Source of the DNA: CAWUEX02 sp038148375
Lineage (GTDB): Bacteria > Pseudomonadota > Alphaproteobacteria > Rhodospirillales > Rhodospirillaceae
Assembly (NCBI GenBank): GCA_038148375.1
Contig: JAYQVH010000001.1
Coordinates: 124,001-188,000, forward strand
Reading direction: 5' to 3'
Length of the DNA: 64,000 bases
This document shows, in pieces, positions 26,760 through 35,268 of this stretch. Numbering within the stretch: the stretch's first letter is position 1; each line of letters starts with the position of its first letter. Position numbers and translations under genes: made by a program. The notes beneath the pieces are model-generated. The model was not told the origin of the DNA. It did not search any database and worked only from the letters and a program-made list of their open reading frames with translations.

Positions 26760-27242
26760 ATGAGAACGTTGAGAGAAGGTATGCCACTGGTCGCCTCCAA
26801 CGAGGGCGAGTGGCAGGGATCCTATACGTTCATCTCGCCGACTGGATGGATTTCCGACCGGTATGATTTCCGTATCGTCCTGAGCATTTTTGACGACCCG
26901 GACGTATCGTACCGGCAGGAAAGTTATTACCGTTGGTCTGACGGCCGGACTGAAGCCCGCGTGTTCGAAGCTGGATACGATTCCGACGCGAATATCATGA
27001 TGTGGGACAATGGACGCATCGCCGGACGATTGTGGGAACTTGACGACACTACATTTCATTTGCGGTTCGGCTTCGCCGAAATGGCGGGTGTGGAGTGTTT
27101 CGAAATGGTCCAAATGTTCCAGGGCGGCGCCAAACGCGGCCGCACGTGGCTGTGGTACCGTGACGGCAAGCTTTTCCAGTACGTATTGATCCACGAACGG
27201 CGGACACTTTGGCCGGGCGGAGAACCGGTGGAGCCGCAATAG
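26760..27242 (+). CDS. DUF3598-like protein (tandem copy 1)
   Basis: A 160-residue cytoplasmic protein that starts with a GEWQGSYTF segment and continues with SYYRWSDGRTE, RIAGRLWELDDTTFHL and RTWLWYRDGKL. The pattern resembles DUF3598, a lipocalin-like beta-barrel family without known function. The ATG at 26760 has GGGAGGG 8 nt upstream; the GTG at 26757 is an alternative. The second copy begins 2 bp after the stop. Confidence 0.55.
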   Translation: MRTLREGMPLVASNEGEWQGSYTFISPTGWISDRYDFRIVLSIFDDPDVSYRQESYYRWSDGRTEARVFEAGYDSDANIMMWDNGRIAGRLWELDDTTFHLRFGFAEMAGVECFEMVQMFQGGAKRGRTWLWYRDGKLFQYVLIHERRTLWPGGEPVEPQ

Positions 27243-27244
27243 TT

Positions 27245-27697
27245 ATGTCCATCATCAAACGGAATATGCCCGTCCTGGCCCGGCACGAGGGAGTCTGGGA
27301 AGGAACATATCGCTTCATCACACCTCATCTCCAAGTGGTCGATCAGTACGATTTTCGCATTGAGGTCTCGTTTCCCGACGACGAGCACGGCGGTGTCACC
27401 TATCGCCAGTTAAGCCATTACACCTGGCCTGACGGCCGAACCGGAGCTATCGATTTCGAGGCCTACTATCAAGATGGTGCGGTCGCTTTCGATACGGATG
27501 TGATTTCCGGACGCATGTGGGAAATCGATGAGAATACGCTCTATCTGACATTTGGATTTCCGGACCAGCCGGGCGTGACTGTATGTGAAATGATTCAACT
27601 GGCGGAGAACAACACCGACCGGGCACGGACATGGCATTGGTTTAAGGATGGCAAGCTGTATCAGCTGACTCTAGTCGATGAGTGCCGTGTCGCTTGA
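27245..27697 (+). CDS. DUF3598-like protein (tandem copy 2)
   Basis: A 150-residue paralogue of the preceding gene. Aligned motifs are HEGVWEGTYRF, SHYTWPDGRTG, DVISGRMWEIDENTLYL and RTWHWFKDGKLYQ. I start at the ATG 2 bp after the first copy; a longer frame would run back into it. The ligand-like barrel inference is the same as for copy 1. Its 3' end overlaps the convergent SNase-fold gene by 27 bp. Confidence 0.55.
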   Translation: MSIIKRNMPVLARHEGVWEGTYRFITPHLQVVDQYDFRIEVSFPDDEHGGVTYRQLSHYTWPDGRTGAIDFEAYYQDGAVAFDTDVISGRMWEIDENTLYLTFGFPDQPGVTVCEMIQLAENNTDRARTWHWFKDGKLYQLTLVDECRVA

Positions 27698-28504
27698 CCC
27701 GTCACCGTGAATTACTTCGATCTGTTCCGGATGTGTAACGTCGATGAGAGGCCCGTTGAAGTCCTTTATCCACCCGCGTACACGAATGGTGAGGCCTTCA
27801 AGGTCAAGGAGGGCTTGCGCGTCACCCGCAAACAACGGCCACACCTGACGATCGATCGCTACGGTGAAATCATCTCGGTAATCGCGGCCAAAATTCAAGT
27901 AGACCCGTGACCTAACCTTTGCTGCATCGAGAACGGTCCCTTCAACGATCTGGAACGTCCCATAGTCGCGTGACAGGGCGTCCGCGTCCGCAGACCGGAT
28001 CGCATAGTACGGCAGAGCCCAGATACCGAGGTTCTGTTCCCGAGCGGCTCGCTCCCGCTCATAGAGATCTTTTGACTGCGAACGGTTGTCGGCAAAGGTA
28101 TAAACACGGGCCATACCCTGCGCGACCATTTCACCCTGCAGCCAAGTACCGTCAGCACCGACCGCATGAGCGAGGATCCGCCCGTGTCTATCTTGGGTAT
28201 TACCGTCGCGATGAAGGATGAGGACTTTGCCGAGGCTAAGTTTCTCAAGCACTACCTTGGCGTTGGTGGCAAGCGGCCAGTCGTCAAAATTTCTTCGGCC
28301 GAGCGCAAGTTTGGGAGCTTGTATGCCTGTCAGGCGCAATTCCTGGCCGTTGGCGAGCATTAGCGTATCGCCGTCGACGACAGCGGTTACCGTCGCGGAC
28401 CGGATGACCGCGAGATCTGCGGGCGCTGCACTGGCAGGCAACGGTGCCGGGCCAGCTCCCGAAAACGCGATGCAAAAACAGATTGTTCGGAACACAGAAG
28501 GCAT
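27671..28504 (-). CDS. Staphylococcal nuclease-fold exported protein with variant active site
   Basis: A 277-residue protein with a signal peptide (cleavage near ASAAPA) and an SNase-like OB fold at about residues 38-165. Asp of VDGDT and the DRHGR arginine are kept. In the loop that is normally RLxGIDxPE the sequence reads LRLTGIQAPK, so the calcium-binding aspartate and the catalytic glutamate are replaced by Gln and Lys. The rest (about 170-277) is a C-terminal extension. The subfamily is probably exported; nuclease activity should not be assumed. Confidence 0.85.
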   Translation of the reverse strand: MPSVFRTICFCIAFSGAGPAPLPASAAPADLAVIRSATVTAVVDGDTLMLANGQELRLTGIQAPKLALGRRNFDDWPLATNAKVVLEKLSLGKVLILHRDGNTQDRHGRILAHAVGADGTWLQGEMVAQGMARVYTFADNRSQSKDLYERERAAREQNLGIWALPYYAIRSADADALSRDYGTFQIVEGTVLDAAKVRSRVYLNFGRDYRDDFTVAIDRQVWPLFAGDAQALLDLEGLTIRVRGWIKDFNGPLIDVTHPEQIEVIHGDGSSDTALID

Positions 28505-28562
28505 TGGCCGCGTTATGTTGTTATCCTGCCAACGGCCTTACCACACGTGCGGATGAACGCCC

Positions 28563-30056
28563 ATGCCCGATCATTGCTGCCACAACCCGGTGAACCGCCG
28601 ACGCCTTGTTTTGGGCGCGGCGGTTTCACTTGCGGGTACACCGCTTTCCGGATGCTCGACCAACCCGGCAACCGGCCGCGATAGTTTTACAGGATTCTAT
28701 TCCATCAACGATGACATCCGGCTCGGACAGCAGGAGTATCCGAATCTTATTCGAGCGTTCGGTGGCGCATACGACAATATGCGGTTACAGAGCTATGCTG
28801 GCCACGTCGGCAGGTCCCTCGCAGCACACTCGGAGCTTCCGGATCTGCCGTGGGAATTCACCGTTCTCAACACGCCGATCGTCAACGCGCTGGCTCTGCC
28901 GGGCGGCAAGATCGCCATCACGCGCGGATTGCTCGCGGTTGCCAGCAATGAAGCCGAGGTGGCAGGCGTTCTGGCGCACGAAATAGGGCACGTCACAGCG
29001 CGCCACACCGCCCAGCGCCAAAGCCGGGGAATACTCGCGAATCTTGGACTGGCTGTCCTGGGAGTCGCCACACAAAATTCGCAGGTCGTGCAACTCGGGC
29101 AAACGGTGGCGGCCGGTTACCTCCAAGGGTTCTCACGCAGTCAAGAGCTGCAGTCCGATACACTGGGTATACGCTATATGTCGCGCGCCGGATACGACCC
29201 CGACGCAATGGCAACTTTTTTGTCATCCCTTCGCGAGCACAGTCAGCTGGAAGCGCGATTGCAGGGTTTAGATGAGGGAACTGTCGATCAGCGCAACATG
29301 ATGGCATCCCATCCACGCACGATAGAGCGTGTTCGTCAGGCTCAGGCGGCGGCGAATGCGACACCGGTCAGCGATCCGAGATTGGACCGCGAGGAGTATT
29401 TAAACGCCATCAACGGCATGGTTTTTGGCGACGATCCAGACCAAGGATACGTGCGCGGCCGCGACTTCCTGCATGCACAGTTGAGGTTCGGTTTTACGGT
29501 TCCCGATGGATTCGTGTTGCGTAACGGAACGAGCCAAGTGACAGCGGAGGATGCAAATGGCGCCGCGGTCGTATTTGACAGTGCAACAGTTCAACGAAGT
29601 CGCTCCCTGACGGACTACATACAGAACGAGTGGACCAGTGGTGTTTCTCTACAAAATGTAGAGACAATCTCGATTAACGGAATTCCCGCAGCGACCGGGC
29701 AGACGAGGCTCAACACTCAGAGCGGCGTCGCGGACGCGCGCGTGGTTGCATTCCAATGGGACGGCGCCCAGGTTTACAGATTTCTATTTCTATCGCCGGC
29801 GCGTCAGGCAAGGATCTACAATGCGGCGTTCAGACAAACGACATACAGCTTCAGGCGGCTGTCTAACGAGGAGGCTGGCGCTCTAAAGCCGTTGCGGATC
29901 GTGACGATCACGGGACAGGCGTCTTATACCGTTAGCGCGCTGTCCAGCACTTTGCCCTATGACGATCTGAATGACGCATGGTTCCGTATGCTCAATGATC
30001 TTGGGCCTGGCGATCCGATCCCGGTTGGCCGGTCGCTGAAAGTGGTTGCGTCATAA
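28563..30056 (+). CDS. M48 family zinc metalloprotease, probable lipoprotein (BepA/LoiP-like)
   Basis: A 497-residue protein with a twin-arginine-like signal (NRRRLVLG), a lipobox ending in Cys31 (PLSGC) and an M48 catalytic domain with HEIGH at 139-143 (two zinc ligands and the catalytic Glu140). The C-terminal third contains conserved beta-strand repeats and ends in a LysM-like or PDZ-like segment with GDPIPVGRSLKV. Such periplasmic lipoproteases degrade misfolded outer membrane proteins. A terminator follows directly. Confidence 0.9.
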   Translation: MPDHCCHNPVNRRRLVLGAAVSLAGTPLSGCSTNPATGRDSFTGFYSINDDIRLGQQEYPNLIRAFGGAYDNMRLQSYAGHVGRSLAAHSELPDLPWEFTVLNTPIVNALALPGGKIAITRGLLAVASNEAEVAGVLAHEIGHVTARHTAQRQSRGILANLGLAVLGVATQNSQVVQLGQTVAAGYLQGFSRSQELQSDTLGIRYMSRAGYDPDAMATFLSSLREHSQLEARLQGLDEGTVDQRNMMASHPRTIERVRQAQAAANATPVSDPRLDREEYLNAINGMVFGDDPDQGYVRGRDFLHAQLRFGFTVPDGFVLRNGTSQVTAEDANGAAVVFDSATVQRSRSLTDYIQNEWTSGVSLQNVETISINGIPAATGQTRLNTQSGVADARVVAFQWDGAQVYRFLFLSPARQARIYNAAFRQTTYSFRRLSNEEAGALKPLRIVTITGQASYTVSALSSTLPYDDLNDAWFRMLNDLGPGDPIPVGRSLKVVAS

Positions 30057-30088
30057 AAAAAGCCCCGGCCATAAGCCGGGGCTTTTCA
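30055..30088. terminator. Bidirectional Rho-independent terminator
   Basis: AAAAGCCCCGGC (30058-30069) pairs with GCCGGGGCTTTT (30075-30086) over a 5-nt loop, with A/T runs at both ends. It lies between the convergent M48 protease and carD genes and can end both transcripts. Confidence 0.92.
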
Positions 30089-30107
30089 AAACACGGAGCT
30101 CAGCTAG

Positions 30108-30653
30108 TTAAGCCGCGCTGAGCAACTTCTCGAGCTTTGCAGTTGCCGTTTCAGGCTTAATTTTCTCAACAGCAGCCATTTCATGGGCGAGACGCTCAAG
30201 TGCTTGCTCATAAATCTGACGTTCGGAATAGGACTGCTCCGGCTGGCTGGTGCCACGGTGCAGGTCGCGCACGACCTCCGCAATCGATACGGGATCCCCT
30301 GAATTGATCTTCGCTTCGTATTCCTGCGCGCGGCGGCTCCACATCGCACGCTTAACGCGGGCGCGGCCTTTCAAGGTTGTCAGCGCTTGGTCCATGATCT
30401 TGCGCGTCGACAGTTTGCGCAGGCCCGAGTTTTCGACTTTGTCGACGGGTACGCGCAGGGTCATACGGTCGCGCTCAAAGCTGACCACAAACAATTCGAT
30501 TTCCTGACCACCGATAACCTGCTTTTCGATGTCGGTAACCTTGCCGACGCCATGGGCGGGATAGACGACAAAGTCGCCAGTGGAGAAGATTCGCGTTTTC
30601 TTAGGTTCGCTTTTACGAGTTTTTTTGACTTCGGAACTGGCTTTTCTCGGCAT
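30108..30653 (-). CDS. carD: CarD family transcriptional regulator
   Basis: A 181-residue CarD/CdnL-type protein. The lysine-rich start leads to the RNA polymerase-interacting domain, DFVVYPAHGVGKVTDIEKQV, followed by the helical DNA-binding C-terminal domain. It stabilises open complexes at rRNA and other promoters. I chose the ATG at 30653, with a GGAG site 14 nt upstream; a GTG at 30680 would add nine residues. It is preceded by a hairpin-rich leader. The neighbourhood fdxA-carD is conserved in alphaproteobacteria. Confidence 0.92.
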   Translation of the reverse strand: MPRKASSEVKKTRKSEPKKTRIFSTGDFVVYPAHGVGKVTDIEKQVIGGQEIELFVVSFERDRMTLRVPVDKVENSGLRKLSTRKIMDQALTTLKGRARVKRAMWSRRAQEYEAKINSGDPVSIAEVVRDLHRGTSQPEQSYSERQIYEQALERLAHEMAAVEKIKPETATAKLEKLLSAA

Positions 30654-30870
30654 TATTGATTGTCTCGCTCCAGTTGGCACAGTGGCGTGGCCAGAACCCA
30701 GTTGCCCCCCAGCAACTGTGACGAAGAAAGGGCCATTTGGCCCTTTGGGTCCCTGGTCACTCTCTCACGACAGTCATTTATCTTCGGCAGTGGCCGAAGT
30801 TGGCTATTGGCCTAGAAATGAACCGCAAGAACGTTAATTTGTTGCGGTGCACAAAAAGCGCCGTGTCGCG

Positions 30871-30902
30871 AAAAAATAATCCGCCAGTTCTCCCGGCGGA
30901 TT
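30871..30902 (-). terminator. Second Rho-independent terminator downstream of fdxA
   Basis: On the minus strand AATCCGCC pairs with GGCGGATT around a 9-nt loop, followed by ATTTTTT. It lies 42 nt beyond the first fdxA terminator and would shield carD from read-through. Confidence 0.75.
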
Positions 30903-30937
30903 AATTACTTATACCAAATTTGCGGCGCAAAAGACAG

Positions 30938-30966
30938 AGCAAAGTAGGCCCTGAAACAGGGCCTAC
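30938..30966 (-). terminator. Rho-independent terminator of fdxA
   Basis: GTAGGCCCTG (30966-30957) pairs with CAGGGCCTAC (30953-30944) over a 3-nt loop, followed by TTTGCTCTG on the minus strand. It begins about 20 bp after the fdxA stop codon. The T-run is short, so strength is moderate. Confidence 0.65.
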
Positions 30967-30985
30967 CCGTCCACAGGGTGCTTGA

Positions 30986-31321
30986 TTAGCCCGAATTACC
31001 AGGATTTGGGCTGAAATGCTCCTTCTTGCCGTCCTTGCCGTTCCACTCTTCTCCATCGGCCGGCGCTTCACCCTTGGCGGTAATATTCGGCCACTTTTCC
31101 GAGTATTCTGTATTTAACTCGAGCCATTCTTGCGCTTTATCCTCCGAATCGGGGAGGATGGCCTCGGCAGGGCACTCCGGCTCGCACACACCACAGTCGA
31201 TGCACTCGTCTGGGTGAATCACCAGCATATTCTCGCCTTCATAGAAGCAGTCGACCGGACACACTTCCACGCAATCCATAAACTTACATTTGATGCAATT
31301 TTCGGTGACGACGTATGTCAT
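30986..31321 (-). CDS. fdxA: Ferredoxin FdxA, 7Fe type
   Basis: A 111-residue ferredoxin with the 7Fe pattern. Cysteines lie in CIKCKFMDCVEVCPVDC and in ECIDCGVCEPECP, giving one [3Fe-4S] and one [4Fe-4S] cluster. The C-terminus is acidic and extended as in FdxA. The start at 31321 (MTYVV) has a GGGGGAGAG site; a longer frame to 31390 is unlikely. It is a candidate electron partner for KorAB encoded at 9-12 kb. Confidence 0.94.
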   Translation of the reverse strand: MTYVVTENCIKCKFMDCVEVCPVDCFYEGENMLVIHPDECIDCGVCEPECPAEAILPDSEDKAQEWLELNTEYSEKWPNITAKGEAPADGEEWNGKDGKKEHFSPNPGNSG

Positions 31322-31364
31322 CGCGTTCTCTCCCCCGACACTGATCAGCCAGTCCTCATCCCTA

Positions 31365-31835
31365 TCACAGGGACTCTGGATCGAGCCCAAGTTGATCTAA
31401 AGCGGCTTTGCGGGCCCGACCGCTATCCTGGTCAGTGACATACAACAATCCGCTGACTCGACGTACTAGATTTGCCTCAAAGTCGTCAAGCTGGCCGTCA
31501 GCATAGACCACTTCCCAGAGCATCTGCATAAGCTCCACGCGCCGGTCGTAATCCAGTTCATCCTTGACCGTACGCGTAAATCCGTACAGCTGATTGCTGT
31601 TGGCTACCGATGATTCTGCATCGCTGACAAGGGTTTCGACGTCCTCGTCCGGCAAATCGAACAGGTGGCCGATCACGTTCGTTATCTGCGCCCGCTCCCG
31701 ATCGTCGAACGTGCCATCAGCCAACGCCGCCTCAACCAACAAGGCCGCAGCGGCGGCTTCCACAACGGACTTGTCTTCAGGTGCGTCTACGGCAGCTTGC
31801 GGAGCGCTAATAAATTTCCTCAAAGCATCGAGCAT
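31365..31835 (-). CDS. TerB-like (tellurite resistance TerB fold) protein
   Basis: The 156-residue, almost entirely helical protein has two helical repeats with the TerB-type pattern of acidic loops, ALADGTFDDRERAQI and VYADGQLDDFEANLV. The family is associated with metal or stress responses but no substrate is proven for this stand-alone class. The start is chosen by family resemblance (MLDALRKF); a start at 31856 would add seven residues. It lies between the S4 gene and fdxA. Confidence 0.8.
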   Translation of the reverse strand: MLDALRKFISAPQAAVDAPEDKSVVEAAAAALLVEAALADGTFDDRERAQITNVIGHLFDLPDEDVETLVSDAESSVANSNQLYGFTRTVKDELDYDRRVELMQMLWEVVYADGQLDDFEANLVRRVSGLLYVTDQDSGRARKAALDQLGLDPESL

Positions 31836-31895
31836 GTGTTCGCGTACCGCGATCATGCTGTTCGATCAAGGTAAAGATGTATGGCGCGGCTGCCC

Positions 31896-32279
31896 TTAAT
31901 CTTCTTCGCGACTACGTATGAAGAAGGCCTCTAGAGCGCGGCGCTCCCGCTTTGTTGGCCGGCCTGAACCGGGAATGCGCTGTAACGGTGATGGATTGCG
32001 GCTGTTTTTGCGTTGAGGCGGCTGCGGCTCTTCGTATGACGCGGCCGCTTCAGGCGCCGGACCGCGCCGGTGGGGCAAAACCAAGACTGTGACGGTTCGT
32101 TCGACGGCGCCCAAGTCAACTGAGATCTGATCGCCGGGCTTGATCGGCCGATTGGGTTTCTCTGCTTTTTGTCCGTTAATGTATACGTCGCCGCGCTCAA
32201 TGATTGCTTGGGCAAGCGATCGCGTCTTACAGATGCGGGCAAACCATAACCATTTGTCGATCCTGAGCGTCTCGCTCAC
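31896..32279 (-). CDS. S4-domain RNA-binding protein (Hsp15-like)
   Basis: A 127-residue protein with an S4 RNA-binding domain at residues 4-70 (IDKWLWFARICKTRSLAQAI), followed by a basic, disordered tail. It resembles Hsp15, which binds 50S subunits carrying nascent chains. The GTG start overlaps the stop of the helicase gene by four bases (GTGA), so both are translated as a pair. Confidence 0.88.
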   Translation of the reverse strand: MSETLRIDKWLWFARICKTRSLAQAIIERGDVYINGQKAEKPNRPIKPGDQISVDLGAVERTVTVLVLPHRRGPAPEAAASYEEPQPPQRKNSRNPSPLQRIPGSGRPTKRERRALEAFFIRSREED

Positions 32280-34828
32280 GGCTTCACAAGATCCTTAAGT
32301 TTGGCAAACGGAGAATCCGGGTCGTAAACCGGTTTCTTGCGACCCTGCTGAACCGTCCCCTTCGGCTTTTCTTTGGCGGCTGGTTTTTTCGGCGCAGGTT
32401 TGCGACGCGGTTTCTGGGCCTTCTTACGCGCGGCAATGGATATACCCGCATCGGTTTGCTCCGCGATGAAACCAAGCGCATTCAAGAGCCCAACGGCTTG
32501 ATCGGCGCCAATGCCCAGCGGCGACAAATGTTGCGGTGGAAGTTCCTTCGCGCCATCCCTTAACAACTGGCGAATCTGCACGGCAAACCGCTCGACCATG
32601 TCGACGCGGTACGCCGTCCCCTTCACAGGCCAGAATCCGCAGGCAATATAGTATGCCGCGGGCACACCTTCGGCCGTTGCAAATGACACCCTGCCATCCG
32701 GAGGAAGTGGCGTATTAGAGCCTTCATCCTGCGCGATTCGCCAAAGAATGGCGCGTAAGCGAATGGGGCCGGCTTTAAGCAGGTCCGGGACGTAAACGAA
32801 GTTAACGCCGAACCTTATTTTTTGCCGCGCGAGAGCCTTGCGGTCGCCCTCTGTGAGCGCCTTTATTTGCGATCCGACAGCTTTGCGTTCAAGACTCCCG
32901 AGCGACTCGCCCACCTGAAAGGCGATCCCTCGGGCCACGCCCTTGAGATCCGCGCTCTCCGCGGCCACAGCGGCGGCCAGGGTGCGCGCGATCTCTCCGC
33001 CCGTCCAATCAGACAGCCGTTGTTGCACCTTTTGCCGCAGCTCAGCGGGCAAGATATCGTCCGCGACCAAGTCCACTGCCGGCCTTAAGACGCTGGCTCC
33101 TTTTTTGAGTTTCGCGACAACGGCCGTCTGCCAAATAATCTGTCCCCCATCATTTAGGGAGAACGCGCCGTCCCCTGCGGCAGTTATTGCCAGCGCGCGC
33201 GCCTCGAGATCTGTAGCCAAAGCGGCACCCGCGGAATTAGCAATCGCACGGTCGGCGGTTTTCAATCCGGTTGTCTCCGGCCGAAAGGTCAGGCCCTCAA
33301 GATGGCCGACAAAATGACCGTCGATTTCAACGTGTCCGTTGTCATGAACTTTGGCCGACATACGGTCCGTTCCTCTCAATTTCTTAACAAGGTGCGCCGT
33401 GCGCCGGTCAATAAACTGCTGGGTGAGTTTGTCGTGGAGGGCATCCGAAAGGCGGTCTTCGACCTCCCGGGTTGTCGCCTGCCACCCGGCAGCGTTCTGC
33501 ACCCACCCGGGCCGGTTTGCAAGGTAGGTCCAGGTTCGAATCGCGGCGATCCGGTCCATGACCGCATGGAAATCGCCGTCTGTCCTGTCGAGTCTGCCCA
33601 CATGGGTTGCGACCCAGTCTTCAGGAAGAGCACCGGGGGCGCCTGCCAGATATCCGTAAACTTGGTGCAGCAGGCGAGCATGGGTTTCCGGACGCAACTT
33701 CCGGAAGTCCGGCACTTGGGCTACGTCCCACAGCAAACGGACTTTTTCCGCCCCTTTGGCGAGAGATTTGACATCTTCTTCTGCAGCCAGGATTTCGAGC
33801 ACCTTCTGGTCTTCTGCGGGCGCCGATTTCATCAAGCCCTGCCCAGGTGAAGGTTTCTGCAAGCCGGCAATCAGGGTCTGGATCGTGGCATAGTTCAGAT
33901 TCCCATTACGCCAGCACAGCGCCTTGATCGGCGGAAATTCATGGGTCTCGATGCGAAGCACATCTTCGGCATCGATGGGGGCTGCATCACCGGTGACCCC
34001 AAACGTACCGTCGTTCATATGGCGCCCGGCCCGGCCCGCAATCTGCGCCATCTCTTGTGCGATCAACGGACGTGGAGCTCGACCATCGAATTTCGAAAGT
34101 GACGCGAACGCAACATGATCTACATCCATATTGAGTCCCATGCCGATAGCATCGGTCGCCACGATGTAGTCGACTTCACCTGACTGGTAGAGTTCGACTT
34201 GTGCGTTGCGCGCTCGCGGACTGAGGGCACCCATCACGACGGCTGTTCCGCCGCGCTGGCGGCGCAAGAGATCAGCGATGCCGTAAACTTCTGACGACGA
34301 AAACGCTACGACGGCCGCACGCCGCGGCAGGCGTGTCAGCTTCTTCGGTCCGATATAGGAGAGTTTCGAGAAACGCGGACGCGTTTCGAATCTGACACCG
34401 GGAACCAATTGACTGATCCGTGGCCTAATCGTCTCAGCGCCTAGGAACATGGTCTCAACCATACCTCGGCTGTGGAGTAACCTGTCCGTAAAGACATGCC
34501 CCCGTTCGCGATCCGCGGCGAGTTGAATTTCATCCACCGCGAGAAACGCGACCGCACGGTCAACCGGCATACTTTCAACTGTACAGACAAAATACTGCGC
34601 GTGCGGCGGAATGATTTTTTCTTCGCCAGTGATCAGAGCCACTGATGCCGCCCCTTTATTGGCGACAGCACGATCGTAATTCTCACGCGCAAGCAGGCGC
34701 AAAGGAAAGCCGATCATGCCAGACGCGTGCCCGAGCATGCGTTCCATCGCCATATGCGTTTTGCCCGTGTTGGTAGGGCCAAGCACTGCGGTGATGGACT
34801 CAAAGTCTGGGCGCGGCTGAGAGGTCAA
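32276..34828 (-). CDS. Suv3-like DExH RNA helicase
   Basis: An 850-residue helicase of the Suv3/mitochondrial degradosome branch common in alphaproteobacteria. It has Walker A GPTNTGKTH (17-25), motif II DEIQ, and motif VI QIAGRAGR. A Suv3-type C-terminal domain follows, and the end is a lysine- and proline-rich basic tail (about 790-840). It is expected to unwind structured RNA during decay. The coupled S4 RNA-binding gene supports an RNA role. Confidence 0.92.
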   Translation of the reverse strand: MTSQPRPDFESITAVLGPTNTGKTHMAMERMLGHASGMIGFPLRLLARENYDRAVANKGAASVALITGEEKIIPPHAQYFVCTVESMPVDRAVAFLAVDEIQLAADRERGHVFTDRLLHSRGMVETMFLGAETIRPRISQLVPGVRFETRPRFSKLSYIGPKKLTRLPRRAAVVAFSSSEVYGIADLLRRQRGGTAVVMGALSPRARNAQVELYQSGEVDYIVATDAIGMGLNMDVDHVAFASLSKFDGRAPRPLIAQEMAQIAGRAGRHMNDGTFGVTGDAAPIDAEDVLRIETHEFPPIKALCWRNGNLNYATIQTLIAGLQKPSPGQGLMKSAPAEDQKVLEILAAEEDVKSLAKGAEKVRLLWDVAQVPDFRKLRPETHARLLHQVYGYLAGAPGALPEDWVATHVGRLDRTDGDFHAVMDRIAAIRTWTYLANRPGWVQNAAGWQATTREVEDRLSDALHDKLTQQFIDRRTAHLVKKLRGTDRMSAKVHDNGHVEIDGHFVGHLEGLTFRPETTGLKTADRAIANSAGAALATDLEARALAITAAGDGAFSLNDGGQIIWQTAVVAKLKKGASVLRPAVDLVADDILPAELRQKVQQRLSDWTGGEIARTLAAAVAAESADLKGVARGIAFQVGESLGSLERKAVGSQIKALTEGDRKALARQKIRFGVNFVYVPDLLKAGPIRLRAILWRIAQDEGSNTPLPPDGRVSFATAEGVPAAYYIACGFWPVKGTAYRVDMVERFAVQIRQLLRDGAKELPPQHLSPLGIGADQAVGLLNALGFIAEQTDAGISIAARKKAQKPRRKPAPKKPAAKEKPKGTVQQGRKKPVYDPDSPFAKLKDLVKP

Positions 34829-34893
34829 CAGATCAATATCTTAATTGCGGGACTTTGAGCAGCGGAGCGGATGGAGCGCGCCGCGGCAACACC

Positions 34894-35268
34894 CTATGCC
34901 GTTGATCCGCGGACTTGCTCGCTGCGGTCTACGGCTTTGAGGCGTGTGGTGTAGTCCCGTAGGCGGCGCTCCATCGTGTCAAACGAATCACGTATCGCAA
35001 CATTGATATCTTCGTTGGCCTTGGTGTCCTTCGGATCCCGGCGCACGACCAAATCTTCGCCCGGTACAGACAAATGGATGCTGATGTGAAACGGCTGGTC
35101 GTTTGTGTTCAAGTTTGAGTGACTGCGATGATGAGCCTCGACAACAACTCGACATCCAGTGATGCGGTCGAAGAAATGCTCAAGCTTTGCGACACGCTCG
35201 CGAATTTTGACTTCAATGGCGTCAGATTTGTCGAGTCCGTGAAAGGCGATTTGAACCGGAACTTGCAT
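34894..35268 (-). CDS. Short ribosome hibernation promoting factor (HPF/RaiA family)
   Basis: A 124-residue protein with the HPF/RaiA fold, containing FHGLDKSDAIEVKIRERVAKL and a central basic patch. Most alphaproteobacteria carry a long HPF of about 190 residues with a dimerisation domain. This one stops after the first domain, so 100S dimer formation would need another factor. It is divergent to htpG. Confidence 0.88.
   Translation of the reverse strand: MQVPVQIAFHGLDKSDAIEVKIRERVAKLEHFFDRITGCRVVVEAHHRSHSNLNTNDQPFHISIHLSVPGEDLVVRRDPKDTKANEDINVAIRDSFDTMERRLRDYTTRLKAVDRSEQVRGSTA

Larger units (their letters stand above)
30654..30985. promoter_or_regulatory. Hairpin-rich region between fdxA and carD
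   Basis: No gene is seen in these 332 bp. Five stems are visible: CAGTTGC/GCAACTG (30699-30718), AAAGGGCC/GGCCCTTT (30727-30746), CTTCGGC/GCCGAAG (30782-30799), the terminator at 30871 and the terminator at 30938. The first three would all be in a carD leader transcript. The carD promoter must lie between 30870 and about 30800; no clear -35/-10 pair stands out. Confidence 0.4.

Noticed and set aside
30871..30920. Small RNA from a TATAAG box upstream of the 30871 terminator
   Set aside because: The transcript would be only about 30 nt and consist of the terminator itself.
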